From positions 66,516,281 through 66,576,280 of the forward strand of contig CM043956.1 in assembly GCA_014529385.2 (NCBI GenBank): a stretch of 60,000 bases of DNA, in the 5' to 3' direction. Origin of the DNA: Adiantum capillus-veneris (taxonomy: Eukaryota > Streptophyta > Polypodiopsida > Polypodiales > Pteridaceae). The stretch's first letter is position 1. Each line of letters starts with the position of its first letter. A program made the position numbers and the translations under genes. This document shows positions 11,520-22,562 of this stretch, piece by piece. The notes under the pieces were generated by a model. It ran no database searches, was not told where the DNA came from, and saw only the letters and a list, made by a program, of their open reading frames with translations.

Positions 11520-11580
11520 TGTGACCATATACATGTGGTAGTGATGTGTGTGAACACACTAGGACCACCGGGGCATTTTT
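11520..11580 (+). repeat. Copia-3 5' LTR remnant
   Basis: Matches the first 60 or so bases of the 3' LTR at 14422 and then diverges after GGCATTTTT. The rest of the LTR and the primer-binding site are gone, or are replaced by the sequence up to the gag start. Confidence 0.85.
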
Positions 11581-11785
11581 TATTTGGGCTCATTGCGGCC
11601 TCCGTTTCCACTACATGCAGTACTACACAGGCTATTTCGTCATTTTGTGTAGAATTTCTGTCAGTGCCGTTTTTTGCATAACAAGTGCCTTATAGTCTTC
11701 TACGGGTTGTGCTATATAGCACAGGTTGTTCCCGCTCGGTTTCTCCTATTTTCGGGCAGTTTTCACATCAGGTGCAGCATTTACC

Positions 11786-12822
11786 ATGGCTGACAACAAC
11801 AACACAGATGTGTTCAAGATGTTTGCTACTGAGGACAGCTTGGATGGGGACAACTACCCTATGTGGGCTTATATGATGCAACATGTTGTTGTGTCAAAGG
11901 GAGTCTGGAACATTGTGCAGGGCATTGATGTACGTCCTGGTTCTGAGGATGTAGGCAATGTTGAGGATGTTGCAGTCTTGCTGCAAGGATTGCAGCTGTT
12001 AGAGTTATTTTGCCTACGGCAGAACAAGCTCGTTGGGATGTTAAGGATGCGCAGGCTCATGCATTGATTGCGTTGTCTGTGAAGCGCACCATTTTTCCTC
12101 AGATCCGTTCAGCAAAATCTGCAAAATAGGCTTGGGATATTCTAGCAGGTCTTTATGCAAGCCGCAATGAGGCTAAAATTGCTTTGCTGCGTAAAGAGCT
12201 GGAGTCGAAGATTATGCATGAGGAAGATGATATGGACACTTTTCTTGCTAGTGTCAAGGATATCAATGAGCAACTTATTTTTGCAGGAGAAGTCATTTCA
12301 CACAGTTCCCTTGTGCAGATTGTTCTTAATGCCTTACCAGATTCCTACTAGACTTTTGCTAGTACTTGGAGACTGATGACCCAAGGAAATCCAGAAGTTG
12401 TCAATTTTGATTCATTATGCACATTGCTGTTGCATGAGTCACTTTCCAGAAAAAACGGGACTAGAAAGCGTGCAGTTGAACAGGATTTTATTGCTTCTCA
12501 AAGAAAGGGTGGTAACAGCAATGGAGCCACTTCTTATGGTTCTGCTGTGAGTGGCAAAACTTCTGTTCCCAATGCTTCTGCTGGCAGCAATTCTTCGGGC
12601 AATTTTGGTGACAAGGGCAAAAGGAAGATGCGTTGCCATTATTGTAAAGCTAATGATCACTTGATCAAGTCGTGTCCTAAGTTGAAGGCCAAAGAGGCTA
12701 AGAAGAAAGAGGGTGGTTCCACTGCAAATGCTGGTTCCACTACAAATGCATCCATTGTTGAGTCTTCTGTGAAAGGAGATTATGATGCTGATGTTGATGC
12801 AGAATGGTTTCTCGAGATGTAG
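11786..12822 (+). pseudogene. Copia-3 gag pseudogene
   Basis: Starts at an ATG giving MADNNNTDVFKMFATEDSL, and the NYPMWAYMMQ stretch is typical of the copia Gag N-terminus. The frame is lost near 11983, continues in a second frame with in-frame TAG codons near 12127 and 12349, and reaches a zinc knuckle of type CX2CX4HX4C (CHYCKANDHLIKSC). Gag forms the particle, and the knuckle binds the element's RNA. The frame then enters the start of the protease (DVDAEWFL), where the large deletion begins. Spacing to the LTR is about 200 bp. Confidence 0.88.
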
Positions 12823-14356
12823 TGTTTGTGGAAGATTCTGTTCAGCCCTTGCTGTCATGTACTAGAGACAGTAATGTAAGCTTACAGGACATTTATGACA
12901 CTTTGTTTCCTCTTTTCAGTGGTGGAAATACGAATGTAAGTTCCAATGAGGCAAATGTACAGCCTATGGGGGTTTCTGAAAATGTTTTAGATCAACCTAT
13001 TACTGATGCAGATGTACATGATGTACTTGATGAGGAAAGGGCTGAAAATGAGCAAGCTAGAGGTATGCCAAAAGCTGGTGTACACTTTGCGTGACAGTAA
13101 ATTGGATGCACATTTGTCTAGTCGTACTCGTTCAGGCTCTCGCCACGCATCTTATGCATCAGATTGTTATGCTTTGGCTGTGTCTAGCTTACATGATGTT
13201 GAGGATCCTCTGTCTTTTGATGAAGCACAGAATTCAGAAAATTGGATGGCTGCCATGCAATTAGAATATGATGCACTTATAGAAAATGACACATGGACTT
13301 TATGTGATTTTCCTCCTGGCAAAAAGCCCATTGGTACGAAGTGGGTTTACAAGTTGAAACGCAAGCCGGATGGTGAGATCAATCGCCATAAGGCTCGACT
13401 TGTTGCAAAAGGTTATGCACAGCAAAAAGGCATAGATTATGAAGAGACTTTTGCTCCCACTTGTTGTATGACTACTGTACGTTTTCTATATGCATTGGCA
13501 GCTCATTTTGGTTGGGATGTACATCAATTAGACATTGTTATTCCTTTTTTGAATGGTGACATATTTGAGGAAGTGTATGTAACGCAGCCTCACGGTTTTT
13601 TCATAAAAGGACAAGAGGACAAAGCGTGCAGATGTAAGAAGGCTTTGTATGGGTTGAAGCAATCTCCTCGTGCTTGGTATGAGAAAGCTGACACTCATTT
13701 GGTTAAATGAGGCTTTCGTAACAGTCTAACAGAAATCACATTGTATGCAAAGCGTGAGGGTGATGTACTTCTCATTGTGCTTCTTTATGTTGATGATTTG
13801 CTGACCACTGGACCAAATGAGAGACATATTGCTGAATTTAAGGCTGATTTGAATGCTACTTTCAAGATGAAATATTTGGGGCTGATGCATCATTACTTGG
13901 GTATACAGTTTAAGCAATGTGACAGTGGTATTGCCTTGTGTTAGAAAAGTCACATAGAGACATTGTTATGTAAGTTTGGACTTGAGGATTGCAAACCTAT
14001 TGCCACTCCCATGGAAAGAGGTTTGAAGTTGAGTCTACATGATGCTGGCGATCCTGCTGTTGTCACTCTTTACCAAACTGTTGTTGGCTGCCTCATTTAT
14101 GTATGCAACACGACATCGGATATTCAGTTTGCAGTCTCACAGGTCAGCAGATTTATGCATAGCCCAGGGTTTAAGCATTGGCAGACTGTCAAGAGGATTT
14201 TCTGCTACCTTAGTGGCACTTTACATCTTAGCTTGTTTTATCCCAAGGGGGGATCATTGCCGCCAGAATTACATGCTTTTTCGTACTCAGATTGGGCTGG
14301 TTGTTTTGACACGCGAGTGTCCACAAGTGGTTTTTGTTTCATGCTTGGTAGTTCAT
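12823..14356 (+). pseudogene. Copia-3 RT / partial RNase H pseudogene
   Basis: Immediately after the protease stub the sequence reads SRDVVFVEDS, the stretch that follows integrase in copia polyproteins, so protease and integrase core are deleted. RT then runs from WMAAMQLEYDALIEN through GTKWVYK, KARLVAKGYAQ and KALYGLKQSPRAWY to YVDD at 13786-13797. Frame breaks lie near 13080, and stops fall at 13708-13710 (TGA) and 13942-13944 (TAG). RNase H begins (YSDWAGCFDTRVSTSGFCF) and is cut at 14356 by LTR-like sequence. The element depends on others for movement, if it ever moved in this form. Confidence 0.88.
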
Positions 14357-14371
14357 GTTACCATATACATG
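14356..14371 (+). repeat. Extra copy of the Copia-3 LTR start
   Basis: TGTTACCATATACATG occurs here, 66 bp before the same 16 bases at the true LTR start (14422). RNase H code ends exactly at this point. Confidence 0.8.
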
Positions 14372-14421
14372 AATTTCCAAGCTCGAAAATTCAAAATCTT
14401 GTCTCTGGGCTCAAAAGTAAA

Positions 14422-14647
14422 TGTTACCATATACATGTGGTAGTGATGTGTGTGAACACACTAGGACTGCCGAGGCATTTTTCCCCTCTTTAGGAGGTTT
14501 TTCCCCCGTGCATTGTATATACGTCCATCACTCTAGGGCTATCTATCTTTCCATTGCACACTAAGTAACACACTCTCTATTGTGTGCCTTGAGCTTCCTT
14601 CGTGTTCTCCAAGCTGTGTGTGTTTCTCTGCAACCCTGATTCCAACA
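14422..14647 (+). repeat. Copia-3 3' LTR, 226 bp
   Basis: Begins TGTTACCATATACATG, ends GATTCCAACA, and is followed by the TATCC target duplication. It is unrelated in sequence to the 143-bp LTRs of the other copia elements. Confidence 0.88.
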
Positions 14648-14652
14648 TATCC

Positions 14653-15014
14653 ATTGACAAATAGACTACATTTTCAAATTCCACAACAATTTGAAGGAGA
14701 TTAATCTACTCTACCCAAACAACCTTCAATAAAAAACCATAAACCCTAATCCTAATTTAATCATACAAGGAAATGGATGAGGTATGTGAATTTTCTCTCT
14801 CTCTCTCTCTCTTTTTGTTTTGTAGTATAATACAATAGGGAAAGGGGGGGGAGGGGATATGTGTTTACCTTGCCTTGTAAATTATGTTTTGGATTAAGTT
14901 GAGCGTCCTAAGTAGTTTGTGGTTAGCCCCTCCACAAAAACGCCTTCAAATGCGGTTGAAGATAGTTTGTGTGTGTGTAAGCAATAGTCCTTGTGTGTGT
15001 GTAAATAATAGTAC

Positions 15015-15015
<1 letters not shown>
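14653..15015. other. No gene recognised
   Basis: Flank of Copia-3, with a short CT run near 14794-14812 and a poly-G stretch near 14844. No coding signal. Confidence 0.55.

Positions 15016-15088
<73 letters not shown>
15016..15088. repeat. Compound (GT)n(GA)n microsatellite
   Basis: About 17 GT units directly joined to about 19 GA units. Two shorter GT tracts just upstream (near 14969 and 14993) belong to the same low-complexity patch. Confidence 0.95.
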
Positions 15089-15092
<4 letters not shown>

Positions 15093-15332
15093 AGAGAGTT
15101 AGAATAGGGGAGAAGCGTGAGGGCACAAGTGCAATGGTGGGGGAAAGTTTGAGTAGAGTAAGAATGCTAGAGAGAAGAGAAACACAAATACACAATGTGA
15201 AGTAGACCACATCTTTATATGGACACAAAAGGTCTTTTGACTTTCCACCTCCATCTTCCTTTTCATTTCCTAAGCTCACCCTTCACTTATGCATTTAATA
15301 TGTTCTGAAAGAATTTTTTTTTTGAGATTAAA

Positions 15333-15528
15333 ACAAGCTTAAGATTTGGCCACATGGCCAAATCTTAGCCAAATTTTGGAGAGAACTAGTTGAAAGAGCT
15401 TTTCAAGTACTACTTTGTGGAAGGCTTTGGCCTTGAAAAACAATTTGAAATTTTTTCATATGGCCAAAACTTCAAGACATTGTTGATTCCCAAATTGAAT
15501 CTAAAGTCTAAAACTCTCTAATATGGTG
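15333..15528 (+). repeat. Dispersed repeat, copy 1
   Basis: About 200 bp matching 31939-32146 in the same orientation, including TTGGCCACATGGCCAAATC, TTTTCAAGTACTAC, ATATGGCCAAA, TCTAAAGTCT and a final AATATGGTG. The palindromic TGGCCACATGGCCA near the start is notable. Neither terminal inverted repeats nor target duplications were found, so the class is unknown. Confidence 0.72.
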
Positions 15529-16573
15529 CTAGTGGACTATAGCCAATGTCAGCTAGATTCTCCACGTTGGAGCTATATAGAGAGCCCACACTTATGCTAT
15601 ATATAGCTAGGAGTCCCCACTGTATATGTGTACTTAGTGTGTGCTCTATACACACTTTGGGGCTTGCACATGTTGGTGTCATCACTCTCTCCTCTTGTCT
15701 ACATGTGCTCTCTCCCTCCAGTTCAACATGGTCGACCTTCCAAGGAAAGGTTCGGTACGCAAGACATCTAAGGCAAGGATCGATTTCTGGTGATGCAATA
15801 GTCAAATGTGGTGCGCAACATTGGGCCAAAGATAAGTATTCTATCTGGCAAACTTCTTTTTCTATATAGTTGTCTTGTAGTCACATGTAGAAGGAGCTAC
15901 GTTCGTCCTGGGCACCGGCTCCACAATAACGCTTCTTTGTTTGTAGTACAGTCTATAATTAGGTCTATTGGAGGCGTAGTCTATGTTTTATGTACTGCCT
16001 AGCAACCACCTGACTTGTGTTTTGTGAAGATATTGCAGCGCTGCCTCGATAGTGCTAAAACCATCAGTCCCCATCGAAAACATATTTTAAGAACAGATCA
16101 TATTATTTTAAGTCGGACTATATTCTCCTCATGCTATTTATAGCCTCCAAAATCCATATGTTTTTTCGTTGGCTGTAGTGCTACAGTGCTGCAACTCCTC
16201 ATGACACTCAAATCAAAACCTTGACTAGAGAGCTCTCAATGCAAAACCGCATTGTTTATCATCTTGTATTGGTGGATCTACGCACCTGTGATTCTAAGTA
16301 CAGCAGAGAGATATATGGTGAAGAGCTCGAGCTATTGTAGACTTCAGATTAGGCACCTTTTTATCTGGAGCATGCTTTTATCACCCTCTTGTCTGCGAGC
16401 AAGACGAGTCTGCAAGCAAGTCTCTCCTGATCTCGTCTGTGAACAAGTGCTAGTACTCTTATGGCTTCTATGCCCATATAACCCTCATGGATTTTCCGCC
16501 GTCCACCCCTAATACCTCTTGTGGGGTTGGCTAATGATGATAGATGGCGACGAGAAGACAAACCCACAAGCAG
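15529..16573. other. No gene recognised
   Basis: Intergenic sequence up to the Copia-2 target duplication. It contains a GTTGGAGCTATATA string near 15566 that resembles the start of the 143-bp LTR, but nothing that follows it matches. Confidence 0.55.
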
Positions 16574-16578
16574 ACGAC

Positions 16579-16721
16579 TGTTGGAGCTATATATGGCTCA
16601 CTCTACTCAACTTGGTCTCACCTATATATTTGTATCTTGTCCTCAATATGAATCAGTCTTTGGGAGCGTATATGATGTGTCTCTTGTCTCGTCTCTCTCT
16701 CTTTCTCTCTACATCTCAACA
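16579..16721 (+). repeat. Copia-2 5' LTR, 143 bp
   Basis: TGTTGGAGC to CTCAACA, followed directly by the primer-binding site. It should hold the element's promoter. TATATATGG and CTATATATTTG are TATA-like, but no start site can be fixed from sequence. Confidence 0.95.
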
Positions 16722-16733
16722 TGGTATCAGAGA
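16722..16733 (+). other. Primer-binding site (tRNA-iMet type)
   Basis: TGGTATCAGAGA directly abuts the LTR end. TGGTATCAGAG is complementary to the 3' end of plant initiator methionine tRNA, the usual primer for copia reverse transcription. Confidence 0.9.
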
Positions 16734-17451
16734 GGTAACGATCGCGCGCCGATTCAATTCATGGTGACAAAACAGTATGTGTATGCGATTCGCATGTAAG
16801 ATTCAAAATTGCTACAAATTTTATTTTTGAGCGTTGATTCTTGTTAACTGTGGTTGTTTTGTGTTAAGAAGAATATGATTAGTGTTTTGTGTGGTGTTTA
16901 TTGCTAATCAATCTAATCGTTGATTACGTTTTCTTGTTGATGACACCCTGAACTTCATCTCAAATTTTCGGGGTGTTCTGCTCAAAATTTGGAGAAACAG
17001 GAAAAGCTTGTTCGTCTCCTCGAGCTCTTTGATTTGAGTTCTAGGTTTGCGTCAATCGGAGTTTGCAGCAGAAAGTTATGTTGTTTTTATTGCAATTGAG
17101 CTTGACGCAGCTTTCTTCGTCCTACTTCTTCGTGAAGCGTCCGCGATCGTTTTTATTATTTTGGCGTTAACTTTTTCGAGAAGATTTATCTTTTTGCTAT
17201 TCGTATTGTGGTCGTCAATCTTGCGTCTCACGCCACTCTATTTTGAGGACTCTTTTATTATTAACATTTCCTTTACCCTGCCTTTTTTGGGTGACGTCTC
17301 TCACATCTTTGGACGTTCCTTGAGCATCCTTCTTACGTTTATCGTTGACAGAACGCAGTCCTCATATCTCTCTCATTCTCAATTGCGGCCTTCACCATAT
17401 ATGGTGTGCAGATTCTGCGATCTTATCTTATCCGTCTTCTCGCAACAAGAT

Positions 17452-18550
17452 ATGGCTATGAATATTCTCGTCAACGGCTTTTCTTCTGGCCAACGTTTTG
17501 TTCCTCCTTTCCAAGGTCAAGGATTTCCAGATTGGAAAGCAAAGATGTTGTTAATTCTTGAAGGCGATGAACTCTCCGATGTTGTTCTTGAAAATCGTGT
17601 TTGTCCGCCTCTGCCTGTTGATACGGATAATGATAACGTGCTTATCACTGAAGGACCTATATTTGAAGATTGGAATGTTGCTTATACGGATTGGAAACGA
17701 CGTGATAAAGCAGCTCGTCGGTATATTCTTTCTGCTCTTACTGATTCCCTTTTGCTTGATATGTACGAACTGCCTACTTCCCATGACGTATGGAAGTACC
17801 TTATTGCAAACTTTCAGAAGAAATCTGTCACAGAAATACTTTATTTGAGAGGGTTGCTTAACAAGTTACAATATGAAGTTGGTACTGCCATGACGGGACA
17901 TATTGAATCTTTCAAATCTATTATTAATCAACTTGCTGCTGCCGGTGATCCTGTTCCACAAAAGCAACTGATTACACTTCTCCTTGATACGGTGAAGGAC
18001 TCTTCTTATGATAACATTGTAACTATTCTCTCTAATAAAGATGGTCTTGATTTTGACCAAGCCTGCATGTCTTTAATTGAATACTCTCGACGTCAAGAAC
18101 GTCGTAATGCTAGTCATGAAACAGCTATGATTTCACATGAGGAGACTGAGTCACAACAGATGGAACGGGCTTTATGCTCGAAAGCATCCATTTCAATGAG
18201 GAAACCGCAGAGGTGGCCGTCGCGGTAATATTTTCTCTCGTCTCAAATTTCCTAATAAGCAATGTTCTTACTGCAACAGAAATGGCCATACTGAAGATGA
18301 TTGTTGGGCACGTCAATATGATGAAGAACACAATATTACCACAAAACAACCACGTTTATCTAGAGACTCTTCTTCTTCTTCTTGTGAATATTGTGGACGA
18401 TCTGATCATCCCACTCATATGTGCTATAAGCGTCGATTCGACACAGATCGGAATAGAGCATATGCTACTGAACATCGAAACAACATTGTACCAGAAACAA
18501 GCTGCGTCCTATGTTCAGTTGCTCCAGACAGAATACTTCATGTACGTGAT
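17452..18550 (+). pseudogene. Copia-2 gag pseudogene with two zinc knuckles
   Basis: I chose the ATG at 17452 (MAMNILVNGFSS) because the family-like sequence (GFPDWKAKMLLILEGDE, then WNVAYTDWKRRDKAARRYI and SVTEILYLRGLL) starts there. The upstream open frame from 17047 looks like leader. The UBN2-type Gag body runs to about 18165, where one missing base changes frame. An in-frame TGA at 18197-18199 lies just beyond, before a Gly-Arg-rich stretch. Two CX2CX4HX4C knuckles follow, at about 18263-18304 (CSYCNRNGHTEDDC) and 18383-18424 (CEYCGRSDHPTHMC). The pair should bind the element's RNA during packaging. The region is fused in frame to pol, as usual for copia. Confidence 0.9.
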
Positions 18551-21500
18551 GGATCACTTTTTATTGTCGATTCTGGTGCTACAGGAAATATGACATATCC
18601 GTCTAAGTGGCTCCATAACTATCATCCACTGTCAGTTCAACGTGTTGTTTATCTTGCTGATGATACTGCTTGTCAAGTAAAGGGTATTGGAGACTTATAT
18701 CTTGGTACCTTATCTTCTTCCACTCGAATTTTGCAAGGAGTATTACATGTACCAGATCTTCAAAGTAATCTTCTTTCAGTTGCTAGACTTGTTGATCTTG
18801 GTCTGTTTGTTGGATTTGATCATACCAAATACCGAATTGAGAAAGATGGACAGACTATAGCCACTACTCCTCGAAACGATAATTTGTTTGAACTCTCTCT
18901 TAACGATGCTGTAGAAAATGTTGTCACTGCTCCAGGTGATCATGATTGCAAAGTATGGCATCACCGTTTTGTTCATCCTGATTTCTCAAAACTCCTTGTT
19001 GATCTTCAACATCATGATCTTGTTCATGGCATGGATCTTAAAGTCCATCCCCATATGGGAATTTGTGAACTTTGTGCTCTTGGGAAACACAATTGTAAAC
19101 CCTTTCCTCTTTCAAATACAACTCATTCTCATGATATATTGGATCTTGTTCATACTGATATATGTGGACCTCTACCTTCTTCGAGATCACAATATCGCTA
19201 CTTCATTTTTTTCATTGATGATTTCTCAAGGTATACGACTGTATTTCTACTTAGACAAAAATCTGAAGCCTTATCTGTTTTCAAACAATTCCACAAGGCT
19301 CCGGAACTTCAAACTGGTCGTCGCCTTAAGAACCTTCGTAGTGACAATGGAGGCGAATATGTTTCTCGAGAGTTTGTGAGTTACTGTGCTGACAGTGGAA
19401 TTCATCATGAACACACTATTCCATATTCGCCTCAACAGAACGGTGTTGCTGAACGAAAGAATCGCACTATTCTCAATGCTGTAAGATGTATGCTGATTCA
19501 TTCTGGCTTATCTCGTGTTTTCTGGGCTGAAGCTACTTTGACAGCAGTATTTATTCAGAATCATCTTCCTACTACTGCACCCTCTGGTAAGATACCCATC
19601 ACAGCATGGACAGGTGACATTTCTTCTGTATCTCATTTTCGAACCTTTGGATGTATTGCTTATATTCATGTTCCCAAAGAAGCACGAACAAAGCTTGATT
19701 CTCCTGGTCTTAAAGTTATTTTTATTGGATATTCTGACACTTCTAAAGGCTACAAATTCTATGACCCTTCCTCCAAGAAAGTAATTGTGAATCGTGATGC
19801 TACTTTTAACAAACAACTTATGGGAGGCTCATGGTCCATGGATGATTTTGATGATACTAAATCATTGCTTCAGGCTTTTCCATTTCTTTTAGAAGATGAA
19901 ACCCTTCCTATAGAGCATCTTTTCTCTTCACAACCATCCATTCCGAATGTTGCCAATGATGATATTGATATTTTTGTTGATCTGCCTATTGATTTTGAAC
20001 ATGGCTCATGTCATGTTTATGATGACGATATTGCTGATAATGCTTTTTCTACTTCTGAAGATCCCGTTACTTATAATGAAGCTATCTCTTCACCACAAAA
20101 GGATCAATGGAAAGAGGCTATGGAAGCAGAGTACGATTCTCTTATCTCTAAAGGTACATGGATACTAACTGAATCACCTCCTGGTCGTACAGCTGTTAAA
20201 TGTAATTGGGTGTATAAGACAAAAGTAAAAGCAGATGGATCTTTTGACAAGTTCAAGGCGCGTTTAGTTGCAAAAGGTTACTCCCAAGTAGTTGGTGTTG
20301 ATTATCAAGAGACTTTTTCACCAATTGTTCGCATTACAAGTGTTCGAGTTTTATTGGCATTTGCTGTTCAATTTGATTTAGAAGCTCATCAAATGGATGT
20401 GCGAATTGCTTTTCTTAATGGTGACTTGGAAGAGGAAATTTATATGGAACAACTAGAAGGGTTTGTTATTCCAGGTAAAGAAGACCTTGTTGCTCAACTC
20501 CATAAGGCACTATATGGTCTGAAACAAGCTTCGCGAACGTGGTATACAAAATTTGATCTTTTTCTCACCTCTAAAGGATTCATCTCTTGCTTGTCAGACC
20601 CCAACTTATACATAAATCGCCAAGGTAGTAGTTTTGTGATTCTTGCTCTTTATGTGGATGATACCATCCTTGTTTCCAATGATTTGGGATTTCTTCAGCA
20701 AGTGAAAAAGTTATTGTCTTCTGCATTTGATATGGTGGATCTTGGAGAGATTCACTCGTGTCTTGGTATTCAAATCCAACAGAACCCTACAAAAGGTATT
20801 TTATTCCTTCGACAGTCAAAGTTTATTGCAGATACTATTCAAAAATTTGGTATGGAATCTGTACATTCAGCCAACACACCTTGTCTTGCGAGCTCTATGA
20901 AGAACACTTCTGATAATGGCGGTCAACTTGTCACAAATCAACCTTATGCTAACTTGATTGGATGTCTTCAGTGTGTTGGCATGAACACTCGTGCTGATAT
21001 TCTGTTTGCTGCTAATTATCTTGGACAACATCTTGCATGTCCTTCTCTTAAGCATTGGTCTGTTGCAAAGCGTGTATTGAAATACTTGAAAGGCACTACA
21101 GATTTTGGTTTAGTCTATCGACGACAACTCACATCGGATTCTATGCAATCTCTTTCTCTTTTGGGTTACACAGATGCAGACTAGGAAAGCTCACATTTAT
21201 CTATGCGATCTACTAGTGGAAATTGCTTCTTTATAAATGGTTGTCTTGTTTCTTGGACCAGCAAGAAACAACGTTGTGTTGCAGTTTCTACGACTGAGTC
21301 AGAATATGTTGCGGCATCACTTGCAGCTCGTGAGTTGATTTGGATTCGAAAAATGCTGGTTGATATTGGTCACTCTCCTCTTTCTAGCACACCCTTGCGG
21401 TGTGACAACCAAAGTGCTATTAGTCTTTCCAAAGACTATGTTCAACATAATAAGTCAAAGCACATTGCTGTCCATTATCATTATGTCAGGTATGAAGTAC

Positions 21501-21640
21501 GGAAAGGACCCATTATGGTTGAACACTGTCCAAGTGACTAGATGATTGCACACATTTTGACCAAAGGCCTCAACAAGTCAAGTTTCATCCTCTTGCGCTC
21601 GGAGCTTGGAGTTACTTCGGCCTCACTCTTTCTAGATTAG
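18551..21640 (+). pseudogene. Copia-2 pol pseudogene (PR-INT-RT-RH)
   Basis: The frame stays open from 18200 to 21181. Protease has DSGA at 18569-18580. Integrase shows the H/H/C/C zinc site (WHHRFVH ... CELCALG) and the DDE core (TDICGP, SDNGGEY, NGVAERKNR). RT has KARLVAKGYSQ, ALYGLKQASR and YVDD at 20651-20662. RNase H has GYTDAD, TTESEY and CDNQSA. Two in-frame stops remain: TAG 21182-21184, where Copia-1 has TGG, and TAG 21539-21541, where Copia-1 has CAG. The normal end is TAG 21638-21640. RT, integrase and protease show no visible damage, but the broken gag frame upstream and the cut RNase H make the element inactive as it stands. Confidence 0.95.
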
Positions 21641-21879
21641 CTTCTTTGATATTGTAATAGCTTTGTACATATGACATTGTAATCTTTTAGGTACCATGCA
21701 CTATGCACACTCCACATTTGCACATTGTGATCCCTAAGTTACTTGAGTATTTGAACATAGATGCACAATTCACTTTCACATCATCATCGCTGGTTCATAT
21801 TTTCACATTATATAGGGGCTTGGGTTTTTCCCTTGAACTCCCCAAGGGTGTTTTCATCCAAAGCTAGAGACCTTTGTTT

Positions 21880-21888
21880 GACTGGGGG
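21880..21888 (+). other. Polypurine tract of Copia-2
   Basis: GACTGGGGG directly before the 3' LTR. Copia-1 has GAGTGGGGG at the same place, so this copy carries a purine-to-pyrimidine change in the tract. Confidence 0.72.
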
Positions 21889-22031
21889 TGTTGGAGCTAT
21901 ATATGGATCACTCTACTCAACTTGGTCTCACCTATATATTTGTATCTTGTCCTCAATATGAATCAGTATTTGGGATCGTATATGGTGTGTCTCTTGTCTC
22001 GTCTCTCTCTCTTTCTCTCTACATCTCAACA
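21889..22031 (+). repeat. Copia-2 3' LTR, 143 bp
   Basis: Same ends and length as the 5' LTR, with four substitutions and no indel between them. Confidence 0.95.
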
Positions 22032-22059
22032 ACGAACACACTTGGTGGCAGACATAACA

Positions 22060-22562
22060 ACTAACAGACCTAGTGCACAAGGATTTAGAGCCAAATGTTT
22101 TCCTTAATCATCCTTCTAGGAGAGCTCTTGGAGTCAAGAACAAGTGGGAAGATCAGAATATAACCATCTTTAACACCTATGTACCCTACTCCACGAATGA
22201 AAGGGCCAGACTCAGGGAGCACCTTAAATATATTCATGTTGAAGGGGAATAGCTATTGGTGGGAGACTTCAATATGTTGGAGATAATAAAGGACCAAATT
22301 GGCTCCTCAAATATGATAGCTAGATTTGAAAGGACCAAATGGGTGAGCTTATAAGAGAAGTGGGTGTTAATAGACTTGTGAGAAGTGTGCCTTGGGAATA
22401 GCATGCTAGGTTTTACATATCCAAGCCTAGAGTATAAAACCCATACGGCCTATCGACTTGATTTTTGCTATTGCTCTCACCAAGCCTACTAGCTACCCTC
22501 ATGGTTGAAAATGAAGGTGATAAATTCTCAATGTCTTTCGGATCATATGCCTTTAAGCATGA
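22060..22562 (+). pseudogene. LINE endonuclease remnant
   Basis: The plus strand gives, with stops and frame changes, HPSRRALGVKNKWEDQNITI, NTYVPYSTNERARLREHL, LLVGDFNMLE and finally SDHMPL. The GDFN and SDH motifs are catalytic and metal-binding signatures of the APE-type endonuclease at the N-terminus of LINE ORF2 proteins, and NTYVPYS matches the NIYAPN region. Weak continuation to about 22750 (FKDPHFKILEAMGRL) fits the linker after the endonuclease. No reverse transcriptase is present. The fragment starts just after Copia-2, but no LINE sequence is seen on the other side of that element. Confidence 0.75.

Larger units (their letters stand above)
11520..14647 (+). mobile_element. Copia-3: internally deleted Ty1/copia element
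   Basis: Both ends share TGT(G/T)ACCATATACATG and the following 40 or so bases, and perfect TATCC duplications flank them. Inside are a gag reading, then directly the region normally found after integrase, then RT and a cut RNase H. Protease and the integrase core are missing. The 5' LTR is reduced to about 60 bp. Its LTR sequence and Gag are unrelated to those of Copia-1 and Copia-2, so it is a different lineage. Confidence 0.9.
16579..22031 (+). mobile_element. Copia-2: near-complete Ty1/copia retrotransposon
   Basis: A 5.45-kb element with 143-bp LTRs, primer site, gag, pol and polypurine tract in standard order (protease, integrase, RT, RNase H). The flanks are ACGAC (16574-16578) and ACGAA (22032-22036), a 5-bp target duplication with one mismatch. 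The LTRs differ at four of 143 positions by my count, pointing to a fairly recent insertion. Only one frameshift and three in-frame stops spoil the code, making it the best preserved element in the window. Confidence 0.95.

Noticed and set aside
15566-15740. A further copia LTR suggested by GTTGGAGCTATATAGAG and a CAACATGG near 15723
   Set aside because: Only the first dozen bases resemble the 143-bp LTR, the interior does not, and TGGTCGACC does not match the tRNA-iMet primer site.
17047-17451. N-terminal extension of the Copia-2 gag frame
   Set aside because: The open frame upstream of 17452 is hydrophobic, lacks Gag similarity and lies in the expected leader. The ATG at 17452 fits the Gag start better.
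19271-21055. Reverse-strand frames within Copia-2 pol
   Set aside because: Shadows of the pol frame, with no independent coding signal.
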